60,000 bases of DNA from Hydractinia symbiolongicarpus (taxonomy: Eukaryota > Cnidaria > Hydrozoa > Anthoathecata > Hydractiniidae), in assembly GCF_029227915.1 (NCBI RefSeq), contig NC_079882.1, positions 20,343,001 through 20,403,000 of the forward strand. The letters run 5' to 3'. Both the position numbers and the translations under genes were made by a program. The notes beneath the pieces are model-generated. The model ran no database searches and was not told where the DNA came from. It saw only the letters and a list, made by a program, of their open reading frames with translations. Positions 1-13,100 of the stretch are shown here, one piece after another (the first letter of the stretch is position 1; each line of letters opens with the position of its first letter).

Positions 1-89
1 ATTAAAAAAGTTCTTCGTGATTAATTACCCATACCTGATCGATCCAATTGTCAAAATTTATTGCACTGTAACGGTTGAATTACTTAAAT

Positions 90-126
90 CTTGGAGGAAA
101 GAATAATCTGTATTCTTTCCTCCAAG
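90..126. repeat. Perfect 16-bp inverted repeat (hairpin)
   Basis: CTTGGAGGAAAGAATA is followed by a 5-nt loop and its exact reverse complement. It lies in AT-rich intergenic DNA with no ORF nearby. A 37-nt hairpin is too short for a typical pre-miRNA, so it is more likely a repeat end or a cruciform-forming site. Confidence 0.7.
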
Positions 127-2139
127 CTTAAATCATGCTCAAGAATCGATCTTAACGCTATTTTCTTGACCGAGTGGGCTGGACCACCTCCAAAGTGAGA
201 TCCTATGAAAAATAGTTAAATTTTCATAATTTCCAAAAAAAATATATGGAGTATGAGACAACTACTTTAAGTAATCAATTTTATTATTTTCACAAATATC
301 AGTTTAAGGATCTAAGGATTTTCTGGCGAAAATCGTTAGAAAACTCCCTATTCGCAAAATTCGCAAAAGTTATTTCTCACTAAATTTTTTTCTTTCTGAT
401 CCACACGTTTTTTTTTACAAACATTTCCATTCTTTCACGAAATTTAAAGGTAGACAGGAAGTTGCTGGAAGTTGGAAAAAGAAAACGTCCCTGGTTTAAA
501 CAAGATTGAATTACTCTTAATTAAATTTTCGCAGCTCCACAAAAATTTGGGGATTTTGACTTAAGATATACAAATAGGTATATAAGGGATGCAAAAGTTA
601 AATTAAAAAATGTTTTTAAAATATTGATACTTATTCTTATTGGGCTTTTCAGTTGGTGTTAAAAATCTCCAGTAATCTGGTATTTGCTTTTAAGTACGTT
701 AGAGATGTGAAGAAAAAGATTTTATGCCAAAATCAACACAGTCTCTATCTGCATCTAACACAATTTTTTTATAAGGACCATAAAATTTGAATTTAACCTC
801 TTTTACATGTTTAACGTAAAATTGTTCTTATATTTTCTTATATTTTCTACAGTTTTTTATATATTCTATAGAATATTTTAAATATTTAGGGTCCACTTAA
901 TCTAATCATACTAAATAATCAAATTCAAGTATAAGTTTCAGAATGTCAGCAAACCACTCTTCGAAGGTTTCTCTATCTTCCCCTTGTTTGTTTATTTTTA
1001 GCTTTTCCATTTTTCATATTTTACGTGATAACACGTTTATATATCAAGTTAGCTGAGGGCCAGCGTTAAATATAAGCTATCGAAGTCGACAAAGGGAACG
1101 AAGCATGTGGACGAGGATGTTTCGATGGCTGTGATTAGGCGATTAGAGAATCAATTTATCGTTAGCGATATGTTGTTCAAACGTTTTTTTTCTCTATGGC
1201 TATCAATTTTTCTTCAACTTTTAATTATTTATGGTTAGTTACAAATCAACTTTTCTTTTTCCACAAACAAGATTCGAAAACAATGGGGAAAGGCAATAAG
1301 AAAGATATAAGAGTATAAGAGTATGAAAACTATATTAACCTCGTCCCAAGGCCATCTTGTATCTTTTCTCACTTCAGTCACGCCTTTCCGATATAAAAAA
1401 GACAACAGGCGCTGGGAACGCGGTTGTTCCCATATCTTATGTATTTTATCTAAAATAAAATAGAAAAAGAACACAGAAGATTTTGATCGCCTTTTTGTCC
1501 TTGTAAAAGAAAGCGTAAAGAATTTGGTATATCAAAAGTTACACCAAATCAAAGTCATGGCAGCGTTCAGACACGAGTTGTTGTGACTACATACTCTACC
1601 TCTCAGATTGTGTCAAATCAGACGAATGAGTGTTATAAATCAAATATAAAAAGAAAAATTTCATTTGCAACAGTGGTCAATGATATTTCGCAAATTGAAA
1701 ACCAGATAAATAATTTGACTACTGGCAATGGTTAATGACCCTCTGACTAAGTTTTTAAACAATTTAAAAATTACTGGAACGAGATTGAAATTCAGAATAG
1801 TATTGATCCGTCTCTACGTCCTGTAGAGACGCTAACCTGCTGTCTTTGTTTATTTTTTTAAAAAAAAGATGTTTGAATATGGGTAAATTGTACCCACATT
1901 AGTGTATGCATGTTTTTACTGCAAGCAAGATACATATTTATCTAGGGGGATTAACCTCTACTAACGTCAACTTTACATTACACAGTTTAAAATAATAATA
2001 ATAAAAAATTGTGTGTCTTTTTCGCCAGTCAAAAAGTAGACACGATTCATGTCGCCTGATTGACTGGGCCTTAATGTTCACCTAAAGTGCGCAAGTAAAA
2101 GGTCGTGTTACGGAGGCACGAAATATTAATGCACGAAAT
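127..2139. other. AT-rich intergenic DNA, no gene seen
   Basis: I find no exon or RNA gene in this stretch. The 1,335-1,440 part (minus strand) reads as a decayed dispersed-repeat fragment: its short open frame resembles no domain, and a similar phrase around 'aaccttgttcccag' occurs at 8,250-8,265. The rest is low-complexity A/T. Confidence 0.5.
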
Positions 2140-2202
2140 AAGAAACGCAATATATATACGACGGGCGTAGTGCCATGGATTTTTCTGCGGGTTAACGACT
2201 AG
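2140..2202 (+). mobile_element. Mini-Helitron-like repeat, degenerate 3' end
   Basis: The end reads ...GGATTTTTCTGCGGGTTAACGACTAG, matching the hairpin-plus-TTAACGACTAG terminus of better copies at 3.3, 15.4 and 22.0 kb. The hairpin arms have decayed here. A CTAG (CTRR-type) terminus just after a short hairpin is the Helitron 3' signature; the family assignment is inference. Confidence 0.5.
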
Positions 2203-3217
2203 TCTCGTAATAATATCTATCCTCCTTCTGTCTGTTTGTAACACAAAATGATATCGGAGTAGCGTTAGCCCCTTTGATCTTACGATGAAACTAATAAAAA
2301 ACGAAGATACGATTTAACAACCTTATCCTCGGGGTTTGTTGGCTAATGTCAAAAACTCTAGTGCTTTTTGACGACTTCGCCTATGGCTCTAATTGTCAAA
2401 AAGATAAGAGCTTGTGGGGGACGAGGTTGTGTCCTAGTTCCGTGAATATTTATACAAGAGTTTCTGCAGGATATGTTAATTTTTTTGAGTGCTTTATTAA
2501 AGGCCTTTGCCATTGGGTGATACCCGGGACTCGCGACCCAACATCCTCGAGCTGAGGACCTGTTGTCTCTTTGTATATCTGACGGCGAGACAAACGTGTC
2601 AACAATCGCAGCGTCTGATGAGAGACGTAGTTGGAGACCTTACATACTTTTTACCGAACTTTTTCACCAACAAATTGTTACATCTTTACCCCGAAAAAAA
2701 GTGATGTATTTTGTGTTTTGGACACGGTTGTTACCGCTTTAAAACCGCCGTTGGATGTTGTCATCGCCATGGCAATTTTTTTGGGGATTATGCACTGTCT
2801 TAGTATTGCACTTTCCCTTTTACGCATATTAATTTTACCAAAAATTGCATATTATTGTTTGTTAGATATGCACAAATTTTAACTAAAAAAATGACACTTA
2901 CAAGCTCAATGTTTAATTTTTGATACACCATCACCTCGATGCCACGTAAAAAACTTTTGGTATTAAAATATGAAAAATAGACCCTTTGCTTCACACGGTA
3001 AAAGAAGTTTGTATGGCCTAAAAAATATTGTACTGAATAGAACTACAAACTTGTACAATGAAATAGACGTTTTGAGAGAGATGGAGAGATCACACTATAA
3101 AACTCAGTTTACGTCGGAGCTACAGCACCAACGAACAGAACCATTATGCTGTTCCGAGATGAAGGTCAGCTTTTAGTTTTTCATACACTACGCACAGTTA
3201 AACATATTTATAAAAAA
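2203..3217. other. Intergenic DNA, no gene seen
   Basis: Short overlapping open frames here (2,346-3,176) show no recognisable domain, no splice continuity and no coding-like composition, so I do not call a gene. Confidence 0.5.
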
Positions 3218-3323
3218 CTAGTCGGCGGCCCGTTCCTTTTAAACCGCATAGCGTGCGTCTCGCTACTTTCGGTACCATTATGCGTGACAGACGGACAGAC
3301 GTATACGGGTAATATAATATAGA
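3218..3323 (-). mobile_element. Mini-Helitron-like element, copy A
   Basis: Read on the minus strand it starts ATATTATATTACCCGTATACG, runs through GTCTGTCCGTCTGTC and ends ...GACTAG. The 5' part matches the + strand copy at 15,335. It sits head-to-tail with the next copy. At about 106 bp it cannot code for anything. Confidence 0.55.
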
Positions 3324-3442
3324 CTAGTCGTTAATCCGTGGAAATATCCACGGGGTCGCCTGTCTTTTAATTACACGCTATTTCGTGTTCCTGTTGCACG
3401 CCGCTTTCCTTGCGGACAGACAGACAAAATACGGCTATTATT
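3324..3442 (-). mobile_element. Mini-Helitron-like element, copy B
   Basis: On the minus strand it begins TAATAGCCGTATTTTGTC with GTCTGTCTGTC, and ends with a hairpin CCGTGGA...TCCACGG followed by ATTAACGACTAG. The hairpin plus CTAG end is well preserved. Copies at 15,335 and 21,967 share both ends. Confidence 0.65.
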
Positions 3443-4104
3443 AAAGAGATAAAAATTTGCTCTGTCTCTTTGTTAATTAGTATTTATAAACGAATAATCA
3501 GGGTCCCAGATCTCGTGTATCGTATCAGTGTATAGTGTCTCGGTTCTTGGGTCTCGGTCTTGGTCTCAGGTTAACAATTTCTAAAAAATGTAGCCGGGGG
3601 GGGGGGGGGGGGAAGTGTTATTTATTTATTCCTAAATTCGTTAGTGATGGAACATGCGATGTCCTGGATTAACGGCTGATCCGTCCTTCCTCCGGACTGT
3701 AACTATGTAACATTACACCGACAGATGCGTATATCATTGCAAGAGATCAGGGTTGGATGGATCAGGGTCGGATGGAGGTATAAGCAAGATAAGCGCGCGC
3801 TTACTTTCAAAAACGTAGAGGAAAAGCCCGCGCACGTCTCGTGTGTAGTTTTCCTTGTATTATTTAGGAAGTCTGGTAAGGAAGTTGTGTTTTTGTTTAT
3901 TGCGCTTATTCACTTTCCTAAACAAAGTAGATAAATACTTTTCTGAGCAAGAGAAACGAAAAGCAACTTTGCTTTCTCGCTTATTAAAGAATAAGCAAGT
4001 GGGCGTCTCAAAGTTGATTTATTTGCTCTTGCATTAAGAGAATGCGGAGATGAAAAACTACTTTGCTATCGCGTATAAGCAAAAAAGCAAAAAAAAGGCA
4101 AGGC
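3443..4104. other. Intergenic DNA with a poly-G run
   Basis: A run of about 16 G bases lies at 3,597-3,612. No gene is supported; the open frames at 3,725-4,037 are short and featureless. Confidence 0.5.
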
Positions 4105-4230
4105 ACCTTAAGTGTACAAATTTTCGCGAGGACAAATTATCACGATTTTCGCAAATTTTAAATCCTCGCGAAATGCAATTTTTTGAAGCTCGCAAAAATA
4201 AATTCTTGCGGAAAGTTGTACACTTAAGGT
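4105..4230. mobile_element. 126-bp foldback MITE
   Basis: Perfect 15-bp terminal inverted repeats ACCTTAAGTGTACAA / TTGTACACTTAAGGT flank an interior rich in 'cgcgaaa/tttcgcg' motifs. The near-palindrome makes mirror open frames on both strands, which are not genes. Confidence 0.75.
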
Positions 4231-4706
4231 AGATAGAATTTCTCAACCTTAACAATATTAATGCAAACTTAAGTCCACTTTGTTCGTGTTTATAAGCAAT
4301 CAAAAATTGAGGTTTCTGGATGTCTTTTTCACTATTTCTTATGAATTTTATGTACCAAGATTTATTTTTTGGCTAGGGAAGATTATTCTAGGATAGCTAT
4401 GCTACTGCTAGGATTCTCTCTGCAAGAATATCTTTAGTGAATGAGATACTTATTTATTATTTACTACACCACTAGTCAACTAGTGCTTTAGTGTGTGCAA
4501 ACTAAGTTTTTCCACTGGTTCTGTTCTTTATGAAATTTCTGGTCGGTGCTATATTTTGTGAATTACGTAAGGGCGCGAAGCGCCCGCAATGTAATTCCAA
4601 TTTTATAAATAAAATCTCAATCCTTACTGAATCCTTACAACCAAATCGGATCAATTACATTCAGCTAGTGGAGCCCGGACCTCCTTCCTCAGTTCGTAGC
4701 GTGCCT

Positions 4707-5004
4707 GTTCTGAAGGGGGATTTTCACGAAGCGAATTGAACGGCGAATTCGATGGCGAATTCGCTTTTTAATTTTAACAACAAAATAAATTAGACGCCAA
4801 ATTCATTGTTTACATTGGTTAACTGCGTTCTGATTGGTCTAAAACTAGCAGCGAAACCTTTAGCCGCGAAAAAGTAGAAACTGCTTCTACTTTTCTCAGC
4901 GAAGCGAATATTTCGATGCAAAATCATAACAAACAAAACTGCGCATGCTCAGATACAATTCGCCCTCGAATTCGCCGTTTGCTTCGTGAAAATCCCCCCT
5001 GAAC
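4707..5004. mobile_element. MITE of about 300 bp, GGGGGATTTTCACGAAGC ends
   Basis: The left end GTTCTGAAGGGGGATTTTC is mirrored by GAAAATCCCCCCTGAAC at the right end, extending over about 25 bp into CACGAAGC. The interior repeats 'cgaattcg' motifs. It carries no ORF. Confidence 0.75.
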
Positions 5005-5077
5005 GTTTAACGACAAAATGTTTGCTTTTCTGTGATAACTACTTGGTAGTACAAGTTTCATAGATAGATAGATGTGT

Positions 5078-5408
5078 ATATTTTACATGGCTAGCCTCAC
5101 AAATATCGAGGGATATACCCTGTCTATTATTTCCAGGAGGGGCCATGGCTTAGATGGAGATTCCTAGAGTATTTAATGCTCATTTTGAGCGACGCAGACC
5201 CAATTAGGGCCCGCGCTCTACTAGACAACTCCCGGCAACATCCAACGGCCCACACAGTGTGCCATCTTACCAATTTCCCTCACATGGCTTGGGTTAACCC
5301 GGGGCTATGGTAACATTCACTCGCCCATGTTGAATCGCCGTCAAGAGGAATCGAACCCCGGTCTCCCGCACAGAGTACGAGAGCTATAACCACTAATCTA
5401 CGGCGCAT
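5078..5408 (-). mobile_element. tRNA-derived SINE
   Basis: On the minus strand the head (about 5,408 to 5,337) looks like a tRNA: an A-box-like TAGATTAGTGGTTA, a B box GGTTCGATTCC, and acceptor arms CGCCGT/ACGGCG. The body runs to a tail beginning near 'ggctagcc', beside a short GATA-like run at 5,063-5,073. A second copy of the 3' body lies at 8,848-8,901, which argues for a SINE rather than a functional tRNA. Confidence 0.7.
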
Positions 5409-5565
5409 ATTCATGCATTTTTTTTCTAGATTGGCTAATTTTACAGAAACGATGACTGTTTTTCTAGCCACTACATTTTAGATAAAAACGTCGAGTCTTA
5501 CCTCAAATCGTTTTTGGGAGAAGACTAAGACGTTGAATGTTATACTTGTCCCCAAAACTCTTTAA

Positions 5566-6637
5566 GGATACGGTAACCCCCTGAGACACATACTCAGTAT
5601 ATTAAAAATATCCCCTCTGCTCGCTATATTAACCGTAGCAAATATATATGTTCTGAAAGCCAAATAAATTATCTATAGAATGATGATAAAATATTTTCAT
5701 AAAAAAAATCCAAAAAGTAGAAAAAAAATTATATACAAAAATTCACCCTTCCAGTTCATTTTTTCAAACACTCCCCCAGTAAAGTTTTTGTTCGTCGAAA
5801 AAAATATCATTGCGAAGCTCTTATTCAACTCTAAAAAACTTTGCTTTTTTTACTCAAAACAACACGTGGTTCCAAAAATATAGCATATTTTGTGTCACAA
5901 TAGCTGTTTTATGACAGATTTATCTATTTTTAAGCATGATAGATTAATAACTCGATATTTCCTCACTTTCTGCGTTAAAAAAAGCAAAGTTTTGTAGCCA
6001 AAGATATAATTGTCGCAAAAAACTTGTTTTCGTACAATTTCAACAAGATGGAGGGGAGTGTTCGACAAAAATATATACCGTTACGACTGAAAATTTTATT
6101 TCGAGAAAAAGCAAATCAAAGACCTTTGCTTTTACCTGTAAGAATCATGGTTACACCCACTTAAAAGTTATGAATAATTAATAGCTCATGAATATTTTAT
6201 CTAAAATTAAAGGCAAAGTGTTTTCGCAGAACTTTGATTCTAGTTATTGTTAAACAGACAACAAAATAACATAACATAGCAGGATAAAAACGAAAAAAAT
6301 AAATAAATAAATTAAAGGTATGGACGATAAATAATAATATGTTTTTATAAATTATTAAAGTTTAAATGTTTCCTATGTTATATGTAGGGATGCAATTTTT
6401 TATTCGTTCTGCATAACTCTCTTTAATTATTATACAGATTAAATATATTTAAGGAATTTTAAACTTTGCGCACACTATTGAACCCACTAAAAGATAAAGA
6501 AGTTTTCTTCATTTTATCACTCTTAACAATAAATATTTTTGATTCTTTTTTAAAAAATATCAGGAAATTATGCCAAAGAATCAAAATTAAAAAAAAATAT
6601 TTTGTAAAAAAATGACCCTGAAGGGGTTACCGTATCC
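5566..6637. mobile_element. 1.07-kb non-autonomous element, TTAA target duplication
   Basis: The ends GGATACGGTAACCCC and GGGGTTACCGTATCC form a 15-bp perfect terminal inverted repeat, flanked on both sides by TTAA (5,562-5,565 and 6,638-6,641). TTAA duplications are typical of the piggyBac and Kolobok superfamilies. The interior is A/T-rich and non-coding, so this is a deletion or MITE-type derivative. Confidence 0.75.
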
Positions 6638-6960
6638 TTAACATAATCCTCGAAAGTACGTTTATCTTAAAGAGCTTGGGGACGAGAGTGTTGAAAGCGA
6701 GCATTTTAAAACCCGGGAAATCACGTGTATTTTAAAATATGGTATAGCAGAAATGTAAACAAACACTTACAGAATGAATTATTGTTCTTGTTTATGTTGA
6801 CCATTGTTCATCGTTATCATAACATGTTCAAGTTTCAAACAGGAGCAAATATTTATGCCAAGGTAAATAAAGAAAATTGTATTACGGTGTGAAGTGTGAA
6901 ATAGCAGCTTGAGAATTACGATAATGTGAAAATTGATGGAAAAATAAAAGCTAGCATTTA

Positions 6961-6990
6961 CCTATAGCTAGCTAGCTATATAGCTATAGG
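6961..6990. repeat. GCTA-rich palindrome upstream of polycystin
   Basis: CCTATAGCTA at the left is mirrored by TAGCTATAGG at the right around a GCTAGC core. It lies 60 bp upstream of the proposed first ATG. No clear TATA box or initiator is visible nearby, so a promoter role is only possible. Confidence 0.4.
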
Positions 6991-7050
6991 CATTTTACAC
7001 TTCTATTTAATATGCAATAAATTGCAACAGTTACAGTTTGTAACAAAACA

Positions 7051-7108
7051 ATGAATTTCAAAAAAGAATTGTTTATTTTTATGTTTGTAGCACTGGTATT
7101 ACCCAAAG
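7051..7108 (+). CDS. Polycystin candidate exon 1 (signal peptide)
   Basis: The ATG opens a 19-codon segment with a hydrophobic core (LFIFMFVALVL) ending at a consensus donor G|GTATGT. It looks like a signal peptide. It leaves phase 1, whereas exon 2 needs phase 2, so it cannot join exon 2 directly. An undetected microexon in 7.1-10.6 kb, or a different first exon, is required. Confidence 0.45.
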
Positions 7109-10100
7109 GTATGTGGCAACCTTTTTAATCTAAGTTAGACAAATTTGTTTAGTTTGCTAGCTATACACGGATAACTATTCTGTATCGGCAATTGCTTTGC
7201 TGGTGTGGTTATATATTACACAGAAAAGACATATAGATAGTGTTAAACTATTACAGAATTTAATAATTATTTTGCATACCTTATTCCATGAAATTAACGA
7301 ATTAAATTAACGCGAGTTAAATAACGGTCATTAAATTAACGTAGCTCAATGAATTTTTTTGAAAAAGGCATTTAATTAAACGTGGTTGAGCAAGTTGTTT
7401 TTAAAAATGTGTTTAATTAATGCGAATTTGAGAATATATGATATCAAATGAAGCAAGAGTTACGGCAACAGTCAAATCCACGGTAGTGAAGGCGTCTCCT
7501 CCATTACAATGGGGTTTGAAAATCGAAAAAAAAAATTATTTTTTGGAAACACAATGTTAAAAATTTAAAGAAAAGTTGCTTTCAGTTATTTTTACACTTG
7601 AATCAGAGTACGATGATTATACAAAAGCTATTTTAAAAAATCGCTGAAAAAAGAACACCATTGAGTCCGTCCGACGAGGAGAAAATAGTAGAAAATTTGT
7701 AAAAACAATTGTATTTTTATGTTCTTTTGACTTTTACATATATTGTAAAAAAGTTACCAAATTAACAGTATTATAATTAAAGAGTCATGACATTAGCGGT
7801 ATTTAAATTCACACTGCATTTAATTAACAGTCATTAAATTAACGCAGATTTTAAAAAACCGCGTTAGGTTCATGATTCGTTAATTTCATGGAATAAGGTA
7901 ATTTGTTGACATAACTTAGAAATATTGATTTCATTTTTATAAATGTGCTACCTTGGACAGCAATGACAACCTTCTTTTCCAAAACCATCTATGGGAGGAA
8001 GTGCCAGCCATTACGATGGAATCCCAAAGATATTAAAACTTCCCTACTTACTTGCATAATCCATGGTTTTTGTAAAAAAACATGTTTGTTCAAGCACACA
8101 GCTTTTTATTTTTTTTTTGAATAAAAGTAAAAGTAAAAATTAGCAATGTTTTCCTGCAATGACACGAGACAATGTAGATTGTGTGAAGCTGAACCTTTAA
8201 AAATGTAGAATTGATTGTTACTTGCACTGCCATAGGTTGGTAAATGCTAACCTTGTTCCCAGATTAGGTTGTCTTTTTTCATATCTACACACTGAGGTAA
8301 ACCTTCCCAACAATTTCCTAATTTGCTGTGATGAGTCAAAGTACCGCATGTTGATAAAGGACACTGTGTTGGCTAAAATTTTCCAAAAAACATTGTCTTT
8401 GTCACAAGACCGAGGAAAGTTATAATAGATCATGTAAAGGTGTGGTTCTGTTGATCCGGGGGAAGCAACATTGTGGCTTGAAATTTTAATTTTCTTCTCG
8501 TATTCAGTGCTTCTTGTAAAAAAGAACATACGAAAAAAGTCTAGATGAGAAAAAAACAAAAAATAATATATACTGATGACAAGCTACGTAAAACAACATG
8601 GAATATACACACGCAGTTTATATAAGAACAAATTTACCAATAGAACAAAAAAAGAAAAGCCTCAGGCTAAAACTATGGCCTAAAATTAAAAGAAGTGCAA
8701 AAGTTGCCTTAAGATAAAAACAATTCAGGTAAGAATTCCCTTACAATTCTCTTTAAATTATTTTTTTTTACTTTCAGTCCTTTATTTTATCATATAATGA
8801 CTGCTAAGTGATATTCATATTCACATTATAGATATATGTACAAATTTTAAATGGCTAGCCTCACAAATATCAAGGGACATATTATGTCTATTATTTCCAG
8901 GACAAATTTCCACAATTTATTTCCACAAACTGTCAACAAAGACAGCTTAAGAACACAAACTGTCAACAAAAGATAGCTTAAAAACACGAAATGTCAAAAA
9001 AGCAGCTTAAAAACATAAACTGTCAACAAAGACAGCTTAAAAAATTGTATGAGGAAAACTAAGGACTAAATATAAACCTTATATGTTGCTATACACACCA
9101 CACCCTCTACTATCTGAAATTCTTTCGTTAATGTAATGTCATTGTATACATTTAACTTCCAACCAATGTATTACAAGTCAAAACAAAAGTAAAACCCTTG
9201 TATGGGGGACCAAAAATAAAACATAAATATTAATCTCGTAAATAGTAGCCTCTGAAACATGCTTTTTATAAATATAGACATAAATATCCTAGAAACAACA
9301 TATGTACAAGCTAAAACTACTGCAGCAGTGCAACCACAAAAGGAATCTAAGAAACTACAAAAACTAAAAAGACCAGCCAACACCACTAAAATCAAAACAA
9401 ATAAGAGGGCATGTAGTGATCTAGGCATTGACTATAAGTGCAGAGAAGCAAAAACGACAACAAAGCAATACAAAAATTAAAATGGCAATCACAGCTGTGT
9501 AAAGCTCTTGAAAGGGATGCTAAACAGTATTCTTGCAATTAACTTGAGTTAAGTGGCCTTAACTTGCATAAAAAATTGATTTATGGTCAAATGTTTAGGT
9601 GATTTTGAGCAGTTTTAAGGCTTTATTCTTGAGTTCGGAATAGATCTTGCCCATTATTTTCAGAAAATTATTATGTTAAATGTCAAAACATTGAGGAGTA
9701 GATCTTCCAATACACCAAATCTTACTATTTTCTTGTGATCTGTTTTGTTGAAAATTTTCCTATAAATCTATAACAAAACATTAAGAGAATACTTTCTCTG
9801 TCTCATGAAAGGAAAAATATATTCATGCTACTTCAGGACGAATTTAAAATATTCTTTTTTCTTTAATTTAAAAAGTCACAGTAACTAATTATCTTGTGTG
9901 TATTCTCTTATAGGAGAATGTATTTTATGGAGAAAGGGTTGTTTTAGGAGCAATGATGCTACAACCCAGATTGTAAAAAGTATGGATTCTCCTAAAAGTT
10001 GTACTTTGTATTGCCACTTAAACAGGTGATGTTGCAACTTTTTAGAAATCATAATTTTGCGTTCAAAACATTGTAGGTTGTACAATATCATGCTTTATAC

Positions 10101-13100
10101 TTATTTAGGCAGTTATATGCAGCATGGAGAAGGGAATTTTCACATTGCTTTTGTGTAAATTACTCCAGTCTATTACAATCGTGTGGGTAAGGTATTTTTT
10201 ATACCCTGTTTCAAACAAGGTTTTTACTGGGTTAACCGTAGTCTACATGTTTCATAATTTTAAAATTTGTGGTATAAACTCACTGTAAACCACAAAAAGG
10301 TGCACTCAACTGTCAAAAAGTTATGTTCTTTGGGTTTTAAAGACACTTACAATGCCTTAAATGAATTCTTAGTAAAAGATAAAAAGGATTAAAAAACAGA
10401 TAAGAAGTAAACCATACTGTCCAAAATAAATTCCCAATGATGCCAAAGCTCATAGAAAAGATATTGAAATGTGATTTCCAGTCAAATAAAGGATCTATAA
10501 TCCTTTATTTGGCTGAAAATGAGTGTAACCCAAAGTTATATTCGGCTAGTGTAAAATATGTGGCCAGTTACTGATTTCCTTTCTAAGTATTAAAATTTAC
10601 TATGACCTAGTATGTTCTGTGTTTGCACCTTAGATGCAGCAAACCACACTGTGCTGTTCTTTATTACACAAATGTCAGCATTATCAAACACATATCCTTG
10701 GAATCTTCAGTAATATCTCAGAACCAACTAATAGTGATCAATATTAAAGTGAATACAAAGCCTTCTCAAGAAATTTTAAACAGTATTCAAGTGTTTCTTG
10801 ACAACACAGAAGTATCTTTCCAAATATCTAATAAAAATTTAATAGATTTTAACATTTTGGTCAACACAACTCATTTAGAATTTGGTGATCATGCAGGAAA
10901 AATTATTTTAAAAGATGATGTCACTGAGGTTATTATAAACGATTATTCATTTAAAAAGGTTAAAGGAGAACTGTTCTATTTTACAGTAAAAGATGACGAT
11001 GCAAAAATAATTCAAAATGGTAGTATTGCTGTCAAATCAAACACCTGTTTAAAACTTTGCTTTTGGGCAGAGGATCAGTTTTCTTACTTATCTATTCAAA
11101 TAACTCCTAATGTTGCACTAAATGAAACATTTCTACTTAAAAGAGCTGAGAAAAATTGTTCTTGTAGACTTGTTATTGAAATCCCTTTCAAAACAGCTGG
11201 AATTTATTCACTCGCAGCTATAGCCAAGCAAACAAATCAATCTTATTTTACTAAGTTGGAAAGAGTCGTCATTGTTCAAGACAAAATTCAGTTTTTGTGT
11301 GTGAAAGATATAAATTTTGTTATTGGAAAACAGAATACACACAGAGCAGTTTATGTTGGTCCAAGCACTGGTGTAACATTCCTTTGGTATTTTGGTAATG
11401 AAACTGATCCAAAAATTACAGGTATAATATACTTTATTACAGAAAAAAATGTTTTTGCAACTGATTTTCCCCAAATGTATATTATTTCTTTTTCAGATTT
11501 TCACCCAGCATATAGTTTGGACACCCTTAAAATCTTATGAATAACCTAAAAAATTAGACCCTTCTAAAATGGAAATCTTCGCAAATTTTTTTTTATTACT
11601 ATTAAAATAAAGAAAAGATCCTAAATGCAGCTATTATTGATATATGTTTTTTGAGAATACGGCATACCTGCATGACAACAAATGGAAGATTTTACTTTAA
11701 AACAAAAGTGATAATAAACAATCTAAATTTTCTTTTTCTCCTAGAATTTTGGCAAAGTCTTGATTTTCTATATGTCTTTTCTCTAAATTGTTCTCTGATA
11801 TTCTTTTAACAACCTTTAAAATTATAACGTTTTAAAGCTGTGGCTCCCATACATCTTTTAGCTTTTTTCTGTGAATCCATCCACAAGCTCTATTATGTGA
11901 TATATGATTGAATAAAGCCTGAAGACCTTTTTACCGAACCCTTTAAAACTTAGAATGAGTATTGCATTGCTCTAGCTTGCTTGATATATAAAATATAATT
12001 ATAAATTATAAATTAATAAATTATAATAAATTATTAAATTATAATTATAATATATAATTATAAAATATTAGTTTATTAGTGAATTTATGTAATTGCTAGT
12101 GTTTTTTTTGGTAGTTTTCAGAACTCTTCATTTTTCAGATAAACCTGAATGTAACTACACTTCTACTCAAAGTGTTGGATTCAACCTTGTGATAGTTGCT
12201 AAAAATAATGTTAGTACAATCAGTACAGAAAGGACAATTCATTTGATGTATGAGCCAAAAAGTAAGTGTTTTTTAAAGGATTTCTTAACTGGCTATTGTT
12301 TTAGTTCAGCATTTGGATAAAGCTTTTTATCAACTCACAAGGAGAGCATACTAAACTTGTACATAGTATGAATTAAAACTCTTATAATACAGTCAAACCT
12401 CCCATTCACCTTTTTAAGAGAGCCACTATTGACTCTGTCCATGATTTCCTTGATACAAATTCAAAGCATTAGAGATGTTAACCAGTTAGAATGTGCAGAT
12501 TGTAAAAATCAGCAAGGATTAAATGCTCCATAGAAATATTTTTGTTACTTTTTATGAAGACCTTAAGATCATAATACTAGTTTTAAAAAACATGTGTAAT
12601 TTCTTTTTTAGATGTCAAAATCAATGCACCTCCTAATCCAATATTGGAAGGAAAGGAAGTCGTGTTTTCTACAAATATGCTTTTTGATGGCAACACTAAG
12701 TTTAGTTGGTCTTTCAAAATCTTTAAAAAGAGGGTTTTAAAAGTGTCACAGGAAACACGATTTAAAGTAGTGTTGGACATTATTGGAAAGTAGGTTGCAT
12801 TTCTATAGACATAACGGGTATTTGATTTACTGAGTGCTGCAATTTCCTAACGAAATGCATGTTTACAAGAAGAGAATATCTCAAAAGACTGAATTAATAA
12901 TAACTTTCTAATTTCTAAAATCTACAAAAAAATACCAACAACATAAATGTTTTTCATAACTAAACATTTCCAGGATTGTGTAAAGTGAAGATAAGCAGAT
13001 GTTATCACTAGTAAATATTAAAAATAACAAAATTAAACTGAACCTTAGCCCACATTTTTCAAAAACAGGCCAGCGTTATGTCACCTTTTGGTTTGCCAAA

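Larger units (their letters stand above)
7901..10633. other. Rest of polycystin intron 1: no exon identified
   Basis: Apart from the repeats listed separately I see no coding exon with protein similarity. The open frames at 8,218-8,559 and 9,171-9,480 are featureless. A short missing exon linking exons 1 and 2 may be hidden here. Confidence 0.4.

Noticed and set aside
4050-4303. Overlapping genes on both strands
   Set aside because: The mirror-image frames arise from a near-perfect palindrome (MITE).
5337-5408. tRNA gene on the minus strand
   Set aside because: The A and B boxes are good, but the arms pair imperfectly and the sequence continues into a body shared with 8,848-8,901, so it is a SINE.
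8218-8559. 113-residue minus-strand gene
   Set aside because: It shows no domain, promoter, poly(A) or splice context, lies inside polycystin intron 1 and shares phrases with dispersed repeats.
10623-11540. Stand-alone 305-residue gene
   Set aside because: It has no ATG at its start and the frame continues through a donor at 11,422 into polycystin exon 3; the last 40 codons are intron read-through.
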